Shown: in pieces, positions 9,331-18,700 of the stretch
Numbering within the stretch: the stretch's first letter is position 1
Layout: each line of letters opens with the position of its first letter
Origin: Chloroflexota bacterium
GTDB taxonomy: Bacteria; Chloroflexota; Anaerolineae; Anaerolineales; Villigracilaceae
Assembly: GCA_016213105.1 (NCBI GenBank)
Contig: JACRBN010000013.1
Coordinates: 1-64,000, forward strand
DNA: 64,000 nt
Direction: 5' to 3'
Made by a program: the position numbers and the translations under genes
Notes under the pieces: model-generated
Told to the model about the DNA's origin: nothing
The model's input: the letters and a program-made list of their open reading frames with translations, nothing else
Database searches by the model: none

Positions 9331-10659
9331 ATGATTCTGCAAGAGAAAATCGAAGCCAAATTGCCCGCCTGGCGTGATCGCATTAAATCCCTCAGCAAGG
9401 AACATGCCGATGTTGTGGTCGACCACGTCACGGTCGGACAGATCGTGGGCGGCATGCGCGACATCAAGTCCCTGCTGACCGATGTCTCCTTCGTGGACCC
9501 CGCGGAGGGCATCCGTTTCCGCGGCATGTCCATCCCCGAACTGCTCAAGGCCCTGCCCAAGGGACGCGGCAACAAGATGCCGCTGGTGGGCGGCCTGTTC
9601 TACCTGCTCATGATCGGCGACGTGCCGACCCGCGACCAGGCCCTCGAAGTGGAAGCCGAGTGGGCCAGGCGCGCCGACGTGCCCGATTACGTCTACAAGA
9701 TGATCAAGTCGATGCCGAAGGAAACCCACCCGATGACGCTGTTCTCGCAGGCCGTGCTGGCCCTGCAGAACAATTCGGCCTTTGCGCGCATGTACCACGA
9801 GGGCATGAAGAAGGATCAATACTGGATCCCCGCCCTCGAAGACAGCATGGACCTGACCGCCAAGCTGCCCGTCATCGCGGCCTTCATTTATCGCATGAAA
9901 TACTTCGGCGAGGCCAAAAAGCCGAAATACAACCCCAAGCTGGATTACGGCGCGAATTTCGCCCGCATGCTCAAGGTCGAGGACAAGAAGGGCTATGCCG
10001 AACTGGCGCGCCTGTACTTCATCCTGCACAGCGACCATGAGTCGGGCAACGTCTCGGCCCACACCATGCACCTGGTCGGCTCCGCCCTCTCGGACCCGTA
10101 CCTGTCCTTCTCCGCCTCGCTCAACGGCCTGGCTGGACCTTTGCATGGTCTCGCCAACCAGGAATGCCTCGGCTGGCTGCTGGATGTCCACAAGCAGTTC
10201 GGCGGCGTCCCCACCCGCGACGAGCTGTACAAGTTCGCCTGGGACACGCTCAACAGCGGCAAGGTCATCCCTGGCTACGGACATGCCGTCCTGCGCGTGC
10301 CCGATCCGCGCTATACCGCGCAGCTGGACTTCGCCAAGAAGCGCTTCCCCGATGACGACCTCGTCCGCCTGGCCGACATGGTCTTCGACGTGGTGCCGAT
10401 CGTGCTCAAGGAACAGGGCAAGGCCAAGAATCCCGCCCCGAACGTGGACGCGATCTCCGGCACGCTGCAATACTACTACGGCGTGCGTGACTTCGACTTC
10501 TACACCGTGCTGTTCGGCATCGGCCGCGCCCTGGGCGTGACCGCCAACTACGTCTGGGCGCGCGCCCTTGGTGCGCCCATCGAGCGTCCCAAGTCCCTGA
10601 GCACCAAGATGCTCGAGGATGTGGTCGCCAAGGCTGCAGCCGCGCAGACTCCCGCTTAA
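9331..10659 (+). CDS. gltA: citrate synthase, mitochondrial-like type
   Basis: A 442-residue citrate synthase joining oxaloacetate and acetyl-CoA. The catalytic residues of the pig-heart enzyme are all visible: H272 in LAGPLHGLANQE, H318 in PGYGHAVLR and D373 in PNVDAISG. Length and motifs fit the eukaryotic/mitochondrial branch rather than E. coli GltA, and this branch is known from scattered bacteria. The start follows an ideal AGGAGGT at 9321. A strong terminator follows. Confidence 0.93.
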   Translation: MILQEKIEAKLPAWRDRIKSLSKEHADVVVDHVTVGQIVGGMRDIKSLLTDVSFVDPAEGIRFRGMSIPELLKALPKGRGNKMPLVGGLFYLLMIGDVPTRDQALEVEAEWARRADVPDYVYKMIKSMPKETHPMTLFSQAVLALQNNSAFARMYHEGMKKDQYWIPALEDSMDLTAKLPVIAAFIYRMKYFGEAKKPKYNPKLDYGANFARMLKVEDKKGYAELARLYFILHSDHESGNVSAHTMHLVGSALSDPYLSFSASLNGLAGPLHGLANQECLGWLLDVHKQFGGVPTRDELYKFAWDTLNSGKVIPGYGHAVLRVPDPRYTAQLDFAKKRFPDDDLVRLADMVFDVVPIVLKEQGKAKNPAPNVDAISGTLQYYYGVRDFDFYTVLFGIGRALGVTANYVWARALGAPIERPKSLSTKMLEDVVAKAAAAQTPA

Positions 10660-10674
10660 CAGAAAGAAAAGGAA

Positions 10675-10706
10675 AAGCCTCCGAGTGTATGCTCGGAGGC
10701 TTTTTT
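10675..10706. terminator. bidirectional terminator
   Basis: An 11-bp stem (AAGCCTCCGAG and its complement) with a T run on the + side and a T/C-rich run on the - side. It separates citrate synthase from the convergent gene ending at 10721. Confidence 0.9.
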
Positions 10707-10720
10707 GTTACCTTACTACT

Positions 10721-11290
10721 TTACCAAATATCCTCTTCAGGCTCGGAATCCTCGTATTCGTAAGAGAACTCAATTCCCGCCTGTTCAGCCAGCAAATGGC
10801 CTAGCGAGATCAACCTCCCGTTCTGATCGAGGAACGGGTCCTCTGCAAGGGTCAGCAACTGCTTTGCCGCCACGGCAATGACCTGGGCGGCTGGCTTGCA
10901 GGCTGCGATGCTGAGAGGATGGGAGCGCCCCAAATAGCCCAGAAGCAGCTCGCTGCTATTCAAAAGCCAGCCCGTGCATTCGTCGGAATCCTCGCGAGTC
11001 TGCGTCAGGGAGGCGGCCAGAGCGATCATCGCGGCATACGCATCCATACACTCACGCAATTGCGCCGCGGTCGGGTAAAAACTGCATTTATTCTCGAAAT
11101 CGAAATACATCTCAGAACTGCCGTATTCCTTCATGGACGGCGTAAATCTTTCTTCGAAGGCGCGGACTTTTTCAGCCAGTGGCAAAAATTTTGCTTCCAT
11201 GAGGTTTCTCCAGATACCCAGTTCAACAGCGTATGGCAAGTCCATAAACTTGCCCTTGCTCGCGGTGGATTTGCATTCCACCGCTCTCAT
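10721..11290 (-). CDS. hypothetical protein
   Basis: A 189-residue soluble, mostly helical protein that I do not recognise. The C-terminus is very acidic (YEYEDSEPEEDIW). There is no signal peptide. The ATG at 11290 shares one base with the stop of the upstream membrane protein (TGATG), which implies translational coupling; a later ATG at 11245 is possible. Its partner is a membrane glycosyltransferase-like gene, but no functional link is shown. Confidence 0.65.
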   Translation of the reverse strand: MRAVECKSTASKGKFMDLPYAVELGIWRNLMEAKFLPLAEKVRAFEERFTPSMKEYGSSEMYFDFENKCSFYPTAAQLRECMDAYAAMIALAASLTQTREDSDECTGWLLNSSELLLGYLGRSHPLSIAACKPAAQVIAVAAKQLLTLAEDPFLDQNGRLISLGHLLAEQAGIEFSYEYEDSEPEEDIW

Positions 11291-12825
11291 CAATCCTTGT
11301 AATCCGCCCCCAGCTTTTTGACATCCACCTTCGTTGTATCGGCGCGGACATAGATCCCATTGGGCAGGCGCACATACTCGGGGTGGTCGTCCATGAATGC
11401 GGCCAACTTGTTGAAGTTATCCGCGATCACGTCGGGTTTCAATTCCAGGATGCTGTAGGCGTAATTCCATTTGTTGTGGCCTGGGACAAAGTCCGTGGCG
11501 GGCGGGCCTTTGGCGATATACACGTCACTCTTGCCCAACAGGTCGATGGTGGTGCGCTCGGAGAAGTAGGGAATCTGTCCCGCGGCGTGTACGGCAATGA
11601 CCGCATCCGCGTCGGTGGATTGCTGGATATGCAACCCCAGTTTCGCACGCTGGATGTCCGTCCGCAGCATGGGCGCGTTGGACAGAGTCCACGTGGCCCA
11701 GGGTTCGCCGCTGACGATGAGCAGGGCGCCGAGTCCGATGGCGAAGGCCAGGAACGCCCTCGCCCTGGCGATCTCCCATAAGGCGAAAGGATGATGTAAA
11801 AATCTCTCCATGACGAGGGCAAATAAGATGAACAACGCAGGCATGCCTTGCGTGATGAAGCGATTGGCCGAGTCGACCAATTCCTCGGCATAGTCCCCGC
11901 CCACCCAGACCGAGTAGGCAACCTGGGCGAAGAAGAGTAGCAGCAGGGCCAGCGCTTCGCGGGTGCGCAGGTCTTTGAAGAGCGCCATCCCCAGCAAACC
12001 GAACATCAGCGGCATGAGAAAATCGCGCGCGGCGTAGTTGTTCAGCGCCAGCAGTCCCACGCGGATCCGCTCCCAAGCGGTCACGCCGTTGACTTTGAGG
12101 TAGTAGGTATTGGGCAGGAAGTCGCCGAAATAGGATTTTTGAAAGAGGAGAATGGCGGCCAGCACAAGAATCGAAACGATTGCAGGGAGAATGGCCTTGC
12201 GCGGATTCCGACTGGCCAGGTAAAGAACCAAAATCCCTACAGGCAGGGCCGCGTCCATGCGGATGAGCAGGGCCAGACCGAGGATGAGAGTCAGCCAGAA
12301 AACGGAGGCAGGCTGAGGGCCACGGAGGGTTTTGAGGGTCAGGAGAATCCCCAGGCTGACGGTCAGGGTCAGGGCGCCGACTTCCAATCCGCGCAGTGAC
12401 CAGAAGACGAGCGGAAAGTAGAAGGCGGTGATGGTAGCCGCGATCAGCGGGGCAAACTGGGCGGACGGATCGAGAGCTTCGACAATCCGATACACGATAA
12501 AAGTATTCGCGAGCAAAATGAAGGCCGCGAGGATCATCACGGCCAGCGAAATGTACAAAGGCGAAAATGGGACGAGATGAAAAAACGCGAGGATGAGCGT
12601 CCAGCCCAGATTGGTGAAACCCTGGATGGGCGCTTCGCCGACGTTCCAGACCAAGCCCTGCCCCTGCGCCAGGTTGCGCGCGTAGCGCATCGAGATCATG
12701 GCATCGTCCACCAGGGTGAAGGCCCGCTGACCATGGATGTCAAAGGCGGTGCGCGCGATAAAAATTATGTAAAAGATCGCCGCAGCGCTGAGGAGGATGG
12801 GCAGGAATTTTCGCGAAGTGGGCAT
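11290..12825 (-). CDS. membrane glycosyltransferase-like protein (GT39/ArnT-like)
   Basis: A 511-residue membrane protein with about ten hydrophobic helices in the first 400 residues and a soluble C-terminal tail. The first loop contains DDAMISMRYARNLAQGQG, which matches the acidic lipid-sugar site of the GT-C families that use polyprenyl-phosphate sugars. It probably transfers a sugar to a cell-surface acceptor; the acceptor cannot be deduced. A -10 box (TATACT on the - strand, 12833-12838) lies 7 bp from the ATG, so its transcript looks leaderless. Confidence 0.75.
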   Translation of the reverse strand: MPTSRKFLPILLSAAAIFYIIFIARTAFDIHGQRAFTLVDDAMISMRYARNLAQGQGLVWNVGEAPIQGFTNLGWTLILAFFHLVPFSPLYISLAVMILAAFILLANTFIVYRIVEALDPSAQFAPLIAATITAFYFPLVFWSLRGLEVGALTLTVSLGILLTLKTLRGPQPASVFWLTLILGLALLIRMDAALPVGILVLYLASRNPRKAILPAIVSILVLAAILLFQKSYFGDFLPNTYYLKVNGVTAWERIRVGLLALNNYAARDFLMPLMFGLLGMALFKDLRTREALALLLLFFAQVAYSVWVGGDYAEELVDSANRFITQGMPALFILFALVMERFLHHPFALWEIARARAFLAFAIGLGALLIVSGEPWATWTLSNAPMLRTDIQRAKLGLHIQQSTDADAVIAVHAAGQIPYFSERTTIDLLGKSDVYIAKGPPATDFVPGHNKWNYAYSILELKPDVIADNFNKLAAFMDDHPEYVRLPNGIYVRADTTKVDVKKLGADYKD

Positions 12826-12857
12826 CGGCGCGAGTATATCATGAGGAGTCGGCGAGG

Positions 12858-13205
12858 TTAATCGTCTCCTATTTCCAGATGGAAGTGATGCAGGAAGCGA
12901 TGGAAGATGGGCGCAATCAAAATGCTGACCGCAACCAGCAGCACCATGCCCGAGAACAAGGCGTAGAAGGAGGCAAAGATCTTGCCCGCCGTGGTGTGAA
13001 GTTGGTTGACGGGCCCCATGCCGCCCAACAGCATGGAAGCGTTGACCAGCGAGTCGATCCAGGACAAGCCTTCGAGGAAATGATAGCCCAGGATGCCGAT
13101 CAAAAGCGAGATTGTGATTGTGCCAATCGAAAGCAGCGAATAGTTTACAACGCGCCTGATAAATTGTCTTTGGGGCAACAACTCTTCCTTGCGATGCTCA
13201 AACAT
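12858..13205 (-). CDS. two-helix membrane protein resembling an ion-channel pore
   Basis: A 115-residue protein with two membrane helices (about 20-45 and 76-102). Between them is a re-entrant-looking segment containing SMLLGGMGPV, where a 2TM potassium channel would carry TVGYGD. The topology resembles the pore module of K+ channels, but the selectivity filter is absent, so selectivity cannot be claimed. AGGAG precedes the ATG. The gene is divergent from pth2 with only 26 bp between the starts. Confidence 0.6.
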   Translation of the reverse strand: MFEHRKEELLPQRQFIRRVVNYSLLSIGTITISLLIGILGYHFLEGLSWIDSLVNASMLLGGMGPVNQLHTTAGKIFASFYALFSGMVLLVAVSILIAPIFHRFLHHFHLEIGDD

Positions 13206-13216
13206 TTGAACTCCTG

Positions 13217-13222
13217 TATAAT
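13217..13222 (+). promoter_or_regulatory. -10 box of pth2
   Basis: A perfect TATAAT ends 9 bp before the pth2 ATG, so the transcript is probably leaderless. It lies in the 26-bp gap between divergent genes. Confidence 0.65.
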
Positions 13223-13231
13223 CCCAACATT

Positions 13232-13570
13232 ATGAAACAAGTCATCGTTGTCAATGAAGTCTTGAAACTGCCGCGCGGAAAACTGGCGGCGCAGGTGGCG
13301 CACGCCTCGGTGGCAGCCTTTCTCGAAACGGAACCTCGCGATCAGATGGCCTGGTTGGAAGAAGGTATGCCCAAGGTGGTGCTTAAAGGCGAGGATGAAA
13401 CGGCGCTGCGCGAACTCGAACAGAAAGCCGCCACCCTAGGCCTGCCCGTCTGCCTGATCGAAGACGCAGGGCGGACGGCTGTCCCCGAAGGGACGGTCAC
13501 CTGCCTGGGCATCGGCCCCGCCGAGGACGCGAAGATCGACGAGGTGACAGGTGAGTTGAAATTATTATAA
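13232..13570 (+). CDS. pth2: peptidyl-tRNA hydrolase, Pth2 (archaeal/eukaryal) type
   Basis: A 112-residue protein that releases peptides from peptidyl-tRNA. It matches the Pth2 family, not bacterial Pth1: the opening KQVIVVNEVLKLPRGKLAAQ with AHASVAAF, the central GEDETALRELEQKA, and the end LIEDAGRTAVPEGTVTCLGIGP. Pth2 is the archaeal and eukaryotic form and occurs in a few bacterial phyla. No ribosome site precedes the ATG. Confidence 0.92.
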   Translation: MKQVIVVNEVLKLPRGKLAAQVAHASVAAFLETEPRDQMAWLEEGMPKVVLKGEDETALRELEQKAATLGLPVCLIEDAGRTAVPEGTVTCLGIGPAEDAKIDEVTGELKLL

Positions 13571-13572
13571 AT

Positions 13573-13670
13573 GTCATTGCGAGGAGGGCGTAGCCCGACG
13601 AAGCAATCTCATGTTATTTGTTAATTCAAAGTACGAGATTGCTTCGCCGCTTTCAGCGGCTCGCAATGAC
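13573..13670. repeat. dispersed inverted-repeat element (MITE-like), copy B
   Basis: GTCATTGCGAGG and CGAAGCAATCTC are mirrored about 30 bp later as GAGATTGCTTCG and CGCAATGAC, making a 98-bp hairpin. It ends 4 bp from the next gene's stop. Related copies are at 6770, 19763 and 41599. Confidence 0.8.
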
Positions 13671-13674
13671 GGGA

Positions 13675-14208
13675 CTAGACTCCAGGCAAATACTTCTCGT
13701 GGATGCAGGCCATGTGATGCTCGACGTGGCCGACCAGCATGTAGATCAACGCGCGGGCGCTGACGGTCGCTCCGCTGGCGGTGCCGAGGCGGGACAGGGC
13801 TTCGTCATCCAGGTGGGAGACCATCAGGATGTTGGCGCGGCGCAACAATTCAAATTCATTCAACAGCTCAGCCAACGGGACGTTGTCATATCCTGCCGCG
13901 CGGATGTAGTCCTCCTGCTCGAAGCCAGGCAGCGGAGTTGGGTCAGCGCGAGCAATGCGCAGCAGTCGATACGAGAAGACTCGCTCCACGTCATTCAAAT
14001 GGCCGAGCACTTCCTTGATCGACCATTCCGCGGAGCCAAACTTGTAAAGGGTCTGAGTGTCGGTCAGGCTGCCGAGCGCAGCGCAGATCTCGTCGATCTG
14101 TTGAGGCAGGGCCGCCACTACATCTTCCCTGGCGATGGCGCGCTGGACGTAATCCGCGTAAAACGAGGCGTATTCTTCGGGGGTTGGGTGATTCAATTTA
14201 AGGGTCAT
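13675..14208 (-). CDS. DinB-like four-helix protein
   Basis: A 177-residue protein of the DinB/YfiT superfamily. The metal-binding histidines expected in this fold are visible in KEVLGHLNDVERVF and in VGHVEHHMACIHE near the C-terminus. The family includes thiol-dependent transferases, but substrates are rarely known. The ATG at 14208 is used because AAGGA lies 9 bp upstream. This is one of three DinB-like genes in the window. Confidence 0.8.
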   Translation of the reverse strand: MTLKLNHPTPEEYASFYADYVQRAIAREDVVAALPQQIDEICAALGSLTDTQTLYKFGSAEWSIKEVLGHLNDVERVFSYRLLRIARADPTPLPGFEQEDYIRAAGYDNVPLAELLNEFELLRRANILMVSHLDDEALSRLGTASGATVSARALIYMLVGHVEHHMACIHEKYLPGV

Positions 14209-14316
14209 GAGTTGGTTTCCTTGCGGAGAGTATAGCACGCAGAAATTCATCCTTCAATCAACAAGACTATAATTAGGTGGGTCGAAATCGTGACAGCATT
14301 AAACAGGAGGCAGCGT

Positions 14317-15165
14317 ATGAAATGGTTTTTACAAAATAAATGGGCAATTATTCTAATGTTGGTTACCCCAGTGATAATCGCCGTTCTGGCGATAACAATC
14401 ACTCCCACTTCTGGCGAACAGCCTTTCAGGTTTCCATCCCTCATACCACCAGAACTAGCGATAACAGACACGCCCGTTACTGACGAGCCAATCGACTTTG
14501 GTCTGTTCAACAAGGAGGGCTGTAAAGCACCTTGCTGGCATGATCTCATGCCAGGACAATCCACGTCCCAAGATGTTGATGATTTCCTTCTCGCTTTGCC
14601 TAAAGCCGAGTGGTCAGCAAGACTCACTGGTGAATATAACACTGGCTGCAAATCAATGCGTCTGGCTGAAGCTGGGATAGGAATAGTGGATCTATATGTG
14701 GTAGATAATAATCTCACATTTATTCAATCATTCCGCCCAGATGAAACACGGCTCGGAGAAATCGTAAATTTCTTCGGAGACCCTGAATACTTCAAGGCCC
14801 ATTTGTATATTGGAATCGATTATAGTTTCTATACTCTTGAGATATATTACCCACACAAAGGGGTGGCTTTTGAAATCTTCACCGACCAGGAAAAAGACCT
14901 TGGCATGAGCGAAGGTGATATTCTCAAAAACTTACCCGGCCAGGAGAAGATCAGTGGCAAGGTCGAGGCCGATATGGTGGTGGACACCATCCACTATTTT
15001 GAACCTGGTGATTTGTTGAGCTATTACCAAAGCAGGTATCCCTGTCCTGTGGATGAAACGGATGCGATTCTCAGCGCGCAATCAGATATTGAAAATTTCA
15101 TTCAAGAATGGCATGGCTTTGGTGAGATGGATGTAATGATTGATTCTGAGTTGCAGATAGAATAA
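14317..15165 (+). CDS. membrane-anchored extracytoplasmic protein, paralogue A (CxxPCW motif)
   Basis: A 282-residue protein with one N-terminal membrane anchor (residues 9-28) and an extracytoplasmic domain. It is AT-rich compared with its neighbours. The domain starts with GLFNKEGCKAPCWHDLMPGQ, which recurs in the next gene. Conserved positions continue through LTFIQ, PEYFKA and a final acidic segment. ATG 14317 is preferred because AGGAGG lies 6 bp upstream. No enzyme motif is seen. An RHS fragment downstream makes an immunity or surface role conceivable, but this is inference. Confidence 0.65.
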   Translation: MKWFLQNKWAIILMLVTPVIIAVLAITITPTSGEQPFRFPSLIPPELAITDTPVTDEPIDFGLFNKEGCKAPCWHDLMPGQSTSQDVDDFLLALPKAEWSARLTGEYNTGCKSMRLAEAGIGIVDLYVVDNNLTFIQSFRPDETRLGEIVNFFGDPEYFKAHLYIGIDYSFYTLEIYYPHKGVAFEIFTDQEKDLGMSEGDILKNLPGQEKISGKVEADMVVDTIHYFEPGDLLSYYQSRYPCPVDETDAILSAQSDIENFIQEWHGFGEMDVMIDSELQIE

Positions 15166-15185
15166 ACTACTGCTTTGTAGAAGGG

Positions 15186-15220
15186 ATTGTCAATCACTTA
15201 TAATTTCGTCAGACAAAATC
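15186..15220 (+). promoter_or_regulatory. promoter-like segment, first of two copies
   Basis: TGTCAATCACTTATAAT with a following CAGACAAAAT. The same segment recurs at 16046-16079 with about 28 of 34 positions identical. Each copy holds TATAAT and stands just before a gene (15239 and 16080), so a promoter region appears to have been duplicated. Confidence 0.55.
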
Positions 15221-15238
15221 GCTGCATGGAGGAAGATA

Positions 15239-15949
15239 ATGAAACAACGATCGCTGTTCATAATTGTGATGGTTACGCTTCTTATTGCGGCTTCTTGCAC
15301 AGCTAAAGAATCAAACTCTTCTTTGGTAACTCAAGCCGCTGCTGACGATGGCTCTAAAATCGATTCTGGATTATTTAGCACATCCTCGTGCAAACCACCC
15401 TGTTGGCAAAATTTGATACCTGGAAAGTCAAACAATGTAGAGGTGGACTCATTCATAAGTTCACTCGGGGATATTGGATGGCCTTTTAGAAAAAACCATC
15501 CTTATGAATCAAAATGTGTTTGGAAAAGAATCATTGATAGTGAGCGACATTACATGGCAGACTTTTATTTAGAAAGTGAGACACTTACTTTCATTCAGTG
15601 GTCAATGCCACCTGAGATCACTTTGGAACAAATTGTCGACTACTATGGTCCGCCTCAATACTTTCGAGCGGTCATAAATAAAGACTATTACTTTCTTGAT
15701 GTGTATTATCCTGCTTTGGGAATGGCTTTCGAAATTTCTCCTCGACAAGAAGATATAAGCTATATTCTTCCCGATATGCCAATCAGAGCTGCGCAGTATT
15801 TTTCAAGTGGTGACATAAATTCCTACCTTTTTACTAAATTCTCGTGCAGCTATGGTGTTGAACTGGCGATCAATGCGGTTGAGAATGAAATAAATAACAT
15901 TCAACCATGGTCTGGCTATGGAGAGATTAAGGCGATTTCCTATCCATGA
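15239..15949 (+). CDS. lipoprotein, paralogue B (CxxPCW motif)
   Basis: A 236-residue lipoprotein with a signal peptide ending at lipobox IAASC (C20). The mature part repeats the architecture of the preceding gene: GLFSTSSCKPPCWQNLIPGK, TFIQWSMPPE, PQYFRA and a terminal EN-rich segment. The two genes are tandem paralogues 73 bp apart. GGAGGAAG precedes the ATG. Codon use is AT-rich. Function unknown. Confidence 0.72.
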   Translation: MKQRSLFIIVMVTLLIAASCTAKESNSSLVTQAAADDGSKIDSGLFSTSSCKPPCWQNLIPGKSNNVEVDSFISSLGDIGWPFRKNHPYESKCVWKRIIDSERHYMADFYLESETLTFIQWSMPPEITLEQIVDYYGPPQYFRAVINKDYYFLDVYYPALGMAFEISPRQEDISYILPDMPIRAAQYFSSGDINSYLFTKFSCSYGVELAINAVENEINNIQPWSGYGEIKAISYP

Positions 15950-15950
15950 T

Positions 15951-16040
15951 ACAGGCGCGCATTTCGAGGCCACGAACGGCAATCAGATCGCCAAGTATTA
16001 CACTTCGGCTGTGCTCAGTGCATGCATTGCAGGTTCCAGC
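15951..16040 (+). pseudogene. RHS-repeat fragment
   Basis: About 30 codons encode TGAHFEATNGNQIAKYY, which resembles the GxHYEVxNGxxxKYY segment of Chloroflexota RHS proteins. There is no start, and the resemblance fades after 16010. I read it as a scrap of a lost RHS gene. Confidence 0.5.
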
Positions 16041-16045
16041 AGAGG

Positions 16046-16079
16046 AGTGTCAATCGCTTATAATGTTGTCTGACAAAAC
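16046..16079 (+). promoter_or_regulatory. promoter-like segment, second copy
   Basis: GTGTCAATCGCTTATAAT with TATAAT at 16059-16064, 15 bp before the ATG at 16080. It repeats the segment at 15186. Confidence 0.5.
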
Positions 16080-16661
16080 ATGGTCAAATCGCCTGAACTC
16101 CCCATCCTGAGCTTTGCGTCCCAGACTGAGTGGACCGAGTGGCTGATACAAAATCACGCTCAACCCACAGGCCTCTGGCTGAAACTCGCCAAAAAGGACT
16201 CGGGCATCCCGTCTGTGACGTATGAACAGGCGGTCGAATCCGCCCTGTGCTATGGCTGGATCGACGGCCTGAAGAAGAGTTTCGATGGCCAGTTCTGGCT
16301 GCAAAAGTTCACGCCGCGCGGAGCGAAGAGCATCTGGTCAAAGATCAACGTGGAGAAGGTCGAAAGGCTGATCGCCAGCGGACAAATGCAGCCCGCAGGT
16401 CTCAAAACCGTCGAAACCGCCAAGCTGGATGGTCGCTGGGAACAGGCCTATGATTCTCAAAAGACGATCGCCATGCCCGACGATTTCCAGGCTGCATTGG
16501 ATGCGAACCCAAAAGCCAGGGCCTTCTATGCCACGCTCAACAGTTCCAGCCGCTATTCGTTCCTGTTTCGCATCCAGACCGCCAAAAAGGCCGAGACGCG
16601 CGCAAAGCGGATCGAACAATTTGTTGCCATGTTGGAAAAAGGCGAGAAGATTCATTTCTAG
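16080..16661 (+). CDS. YdeI/OmpD-associated family protein
   Basis: A 193-residue soluble protein matching the YdeI/OmpD-associated family. It has the family opening EWTEWLIQNH, the core ALCYGWIDGLKKS, the segment FTPRGAKSIWSKINVEKVERLI, and the C-terminal IQTAKKAETRAKRIEQFV. Members are linked to stress or bacteriocin tolerance in other bacteria, but the biochemical activity is not established. There is no close operon partner. Confidence 0.85.
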   Translation: MVKSPELPILSFASQTEWTEWLIQNHAQPTGLWLKLAKKDSGIPSVTYEQAVESALCYGWIDGLKKSFDGQFWLQKFTPRGAKSIWSKINVEKVERLIASGQMQPAGLKTVETAKLDGRWEQAYDSQKTIAMPDDFQAALDANPKARAFYATLNSSSRYSFLFRIQTAKKAETRAKRIEQFVAMLEKGEKIHF

Positions 16662-16816
16662 GAAAAGCTGTGACTCTAACGACCTGACAGTTTGTTCCAA
16701 GAATACTTCGGTGGTCGAGTAGGCGGCGTTCGTCCGCCGTATCGAGACCACCTGTTGATTCAAAAATGTCTGGTGTTAGTAGACTTCGGAGATCTTTCCG
16801 AAGTCTTGCACATAAC

Positions 16817-16845
16817 TTGACGCAATCCCTGAATGATACGATAAT
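16817..16845 (+). promoter_or_regulatory. promoter of the microcompartment operon
   Basis: TTGACG, 17 bases, then GATAAT, a near-consensus sigma-70 pair. The predicted start near 16852 gives a leader of only about 12 bases before the ATG at 16864. No regulator binding site was seen in the 200-bp gap upstream. Confidence 0.65.
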
Positions 16846-16863
16846 CACCTTCCGAGCAAAAAC

Positions 16864-17460
16864 ATGAATCAAATCGACGACGCAGAACTTCATAAAATTG
16901 TGCAACGTGTGGTCCGCCAGGTGCTGGAGCCGACTCCCGCGCCCGCGAAGGCCGCACCCGTCCCTGCCGCAGCGCCCACGCCCGCCAAAGTCCCTGAGGC
17001 CCCAAGGGGCAAGGTGGTCGCCATCGGCGCGGATCATGGCGGATTCGAGTTGAAGGAGATGCTCAAGGTGGAACTCCGCATCTGGGGCTATGAATTCCTC
17101 GACATAGGCACCAACAGCAAGGATGCCGTAGACTATCCCGATTTCGCTCACGCCGTGGCGCAGCAGGTCAGCACGGGCAAGGCCTGGCGCGGGATCATGA
17201 TCGACGGCGCGGGCATCGGCAGTTGCATCGTCGCCAACAAAGTCCCTGGCGTGCGCGCGGGCATGGCCTATGACCTGTCCTCGGCCAACAACGGCCGCGA
17301 ACACAACGACACCAACGTCCTCACCCTGGGTGCAGGCCTGATCGGACAAAACCTGGCCAAACAAATCGTCAAAATCTGGCTGACCACCCCCTTCGGCGGC
17401 GACCGTCACCAGAAACGCATTGATAAGATCACTTCCGTAGAGAAGCAATACTTGAAGTAG
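16864..17460 (+). CDS. RpiB-like sugar-phosphate isomerase with BMC-targeting N-terminus
   Basis: A 198-residue protein. Residues 1-22 form an amphipathic helix ([15 protein letters not shown]), 23-48 a Pro/Ala linker, and 49-198 a LacAB/RpiB domain. ADHGG (56-60), NKVPGVRA and REHNDTNVL are conserved. The usual catalytic CGTGIG motif reads DGAGIG: the cysteine is Asp114, and a different cysteine stands at 121. Family members isomerise ribose-5-phosphate or related sugars; activity here may differ. The helix-plus-linker extension is typical of enzymes packed into bacterial microcompartments. It is the first gene of the operon, 10 bp before deoC. Confidence 0.88.
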   Translation: MNQIDDAELHKIVQRVVRQVLEPTPAPAKAAPVPAAAPTPAKVPEAPRGKVVAIGADHGGFELKEMLKVELRIWGYEFLDIGTNSKDAVDYPDFAHAVAQQVSTGKAWRGIMIDGAGIGSCIVANKVPGVRAGMAYDLSSANNGREHNDTNVLTLGAGLIGQNLAKQIVKIWLTTPFGGDRHQKRIDKITSVEKQYLK

Positions 17461-17470
17461 AAGGCATGAA

Positions 17471-18391
<921 letters not shown>

Positions 18392-18400
18392 GAGCAGACC

Positions 18401-18691
18401 ATGTTGATCGCAAAAGTCATCGGCACCACCGTTTCCACCATCAAGGACGAAAAACTCACGGGCCGCAAGCTGCTCATCCTGCGCCAGACCGACGAAACAG
18501 GCGCCCCCTCGGGAAAACCCTACGTGGCAGTCGACACCGTCGACGCGGGCATCGGCGACCTGGTGCTGACCGCCGCGGGCTCCTCTGCGCGCCAGACCGA
18601 CATCACCAAAGACACCCCCGTCGACTCGGTCATCATGTCCATCATCGACTCGCTCGAAGTGGACGGCAAAGTCGTCTTCCGCAAATCCTAA
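18401..18691 (+). CDS. BMC pentamer shell protein (EutN/CcmL), copy 1
   Basis: A 96-residue EutN/CcmL/PduN protein. These form pentamers that cap the vertices of microcompartment shells. It shows the typical start MLIAKVIGTTVSTIKD, the middle LLILRQTD and the signature VDAGIGDLVLTAAGSSAR, then PVDSVIMSIID. It follows deoC by 9 bp with a ribosome site inside the gap. Confidence 0.93.
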   Translation: MLIAKVIGTTVSTIKDEKLTGRKLLILRQTDETGAPSGKPYVAVDTVDAGIGDLVLTAAGSSARQTDITKDTPVDSVIMSIIDSLEVDGKVVFRKS

Positions 18692-18700
18692 AAGGTAACG

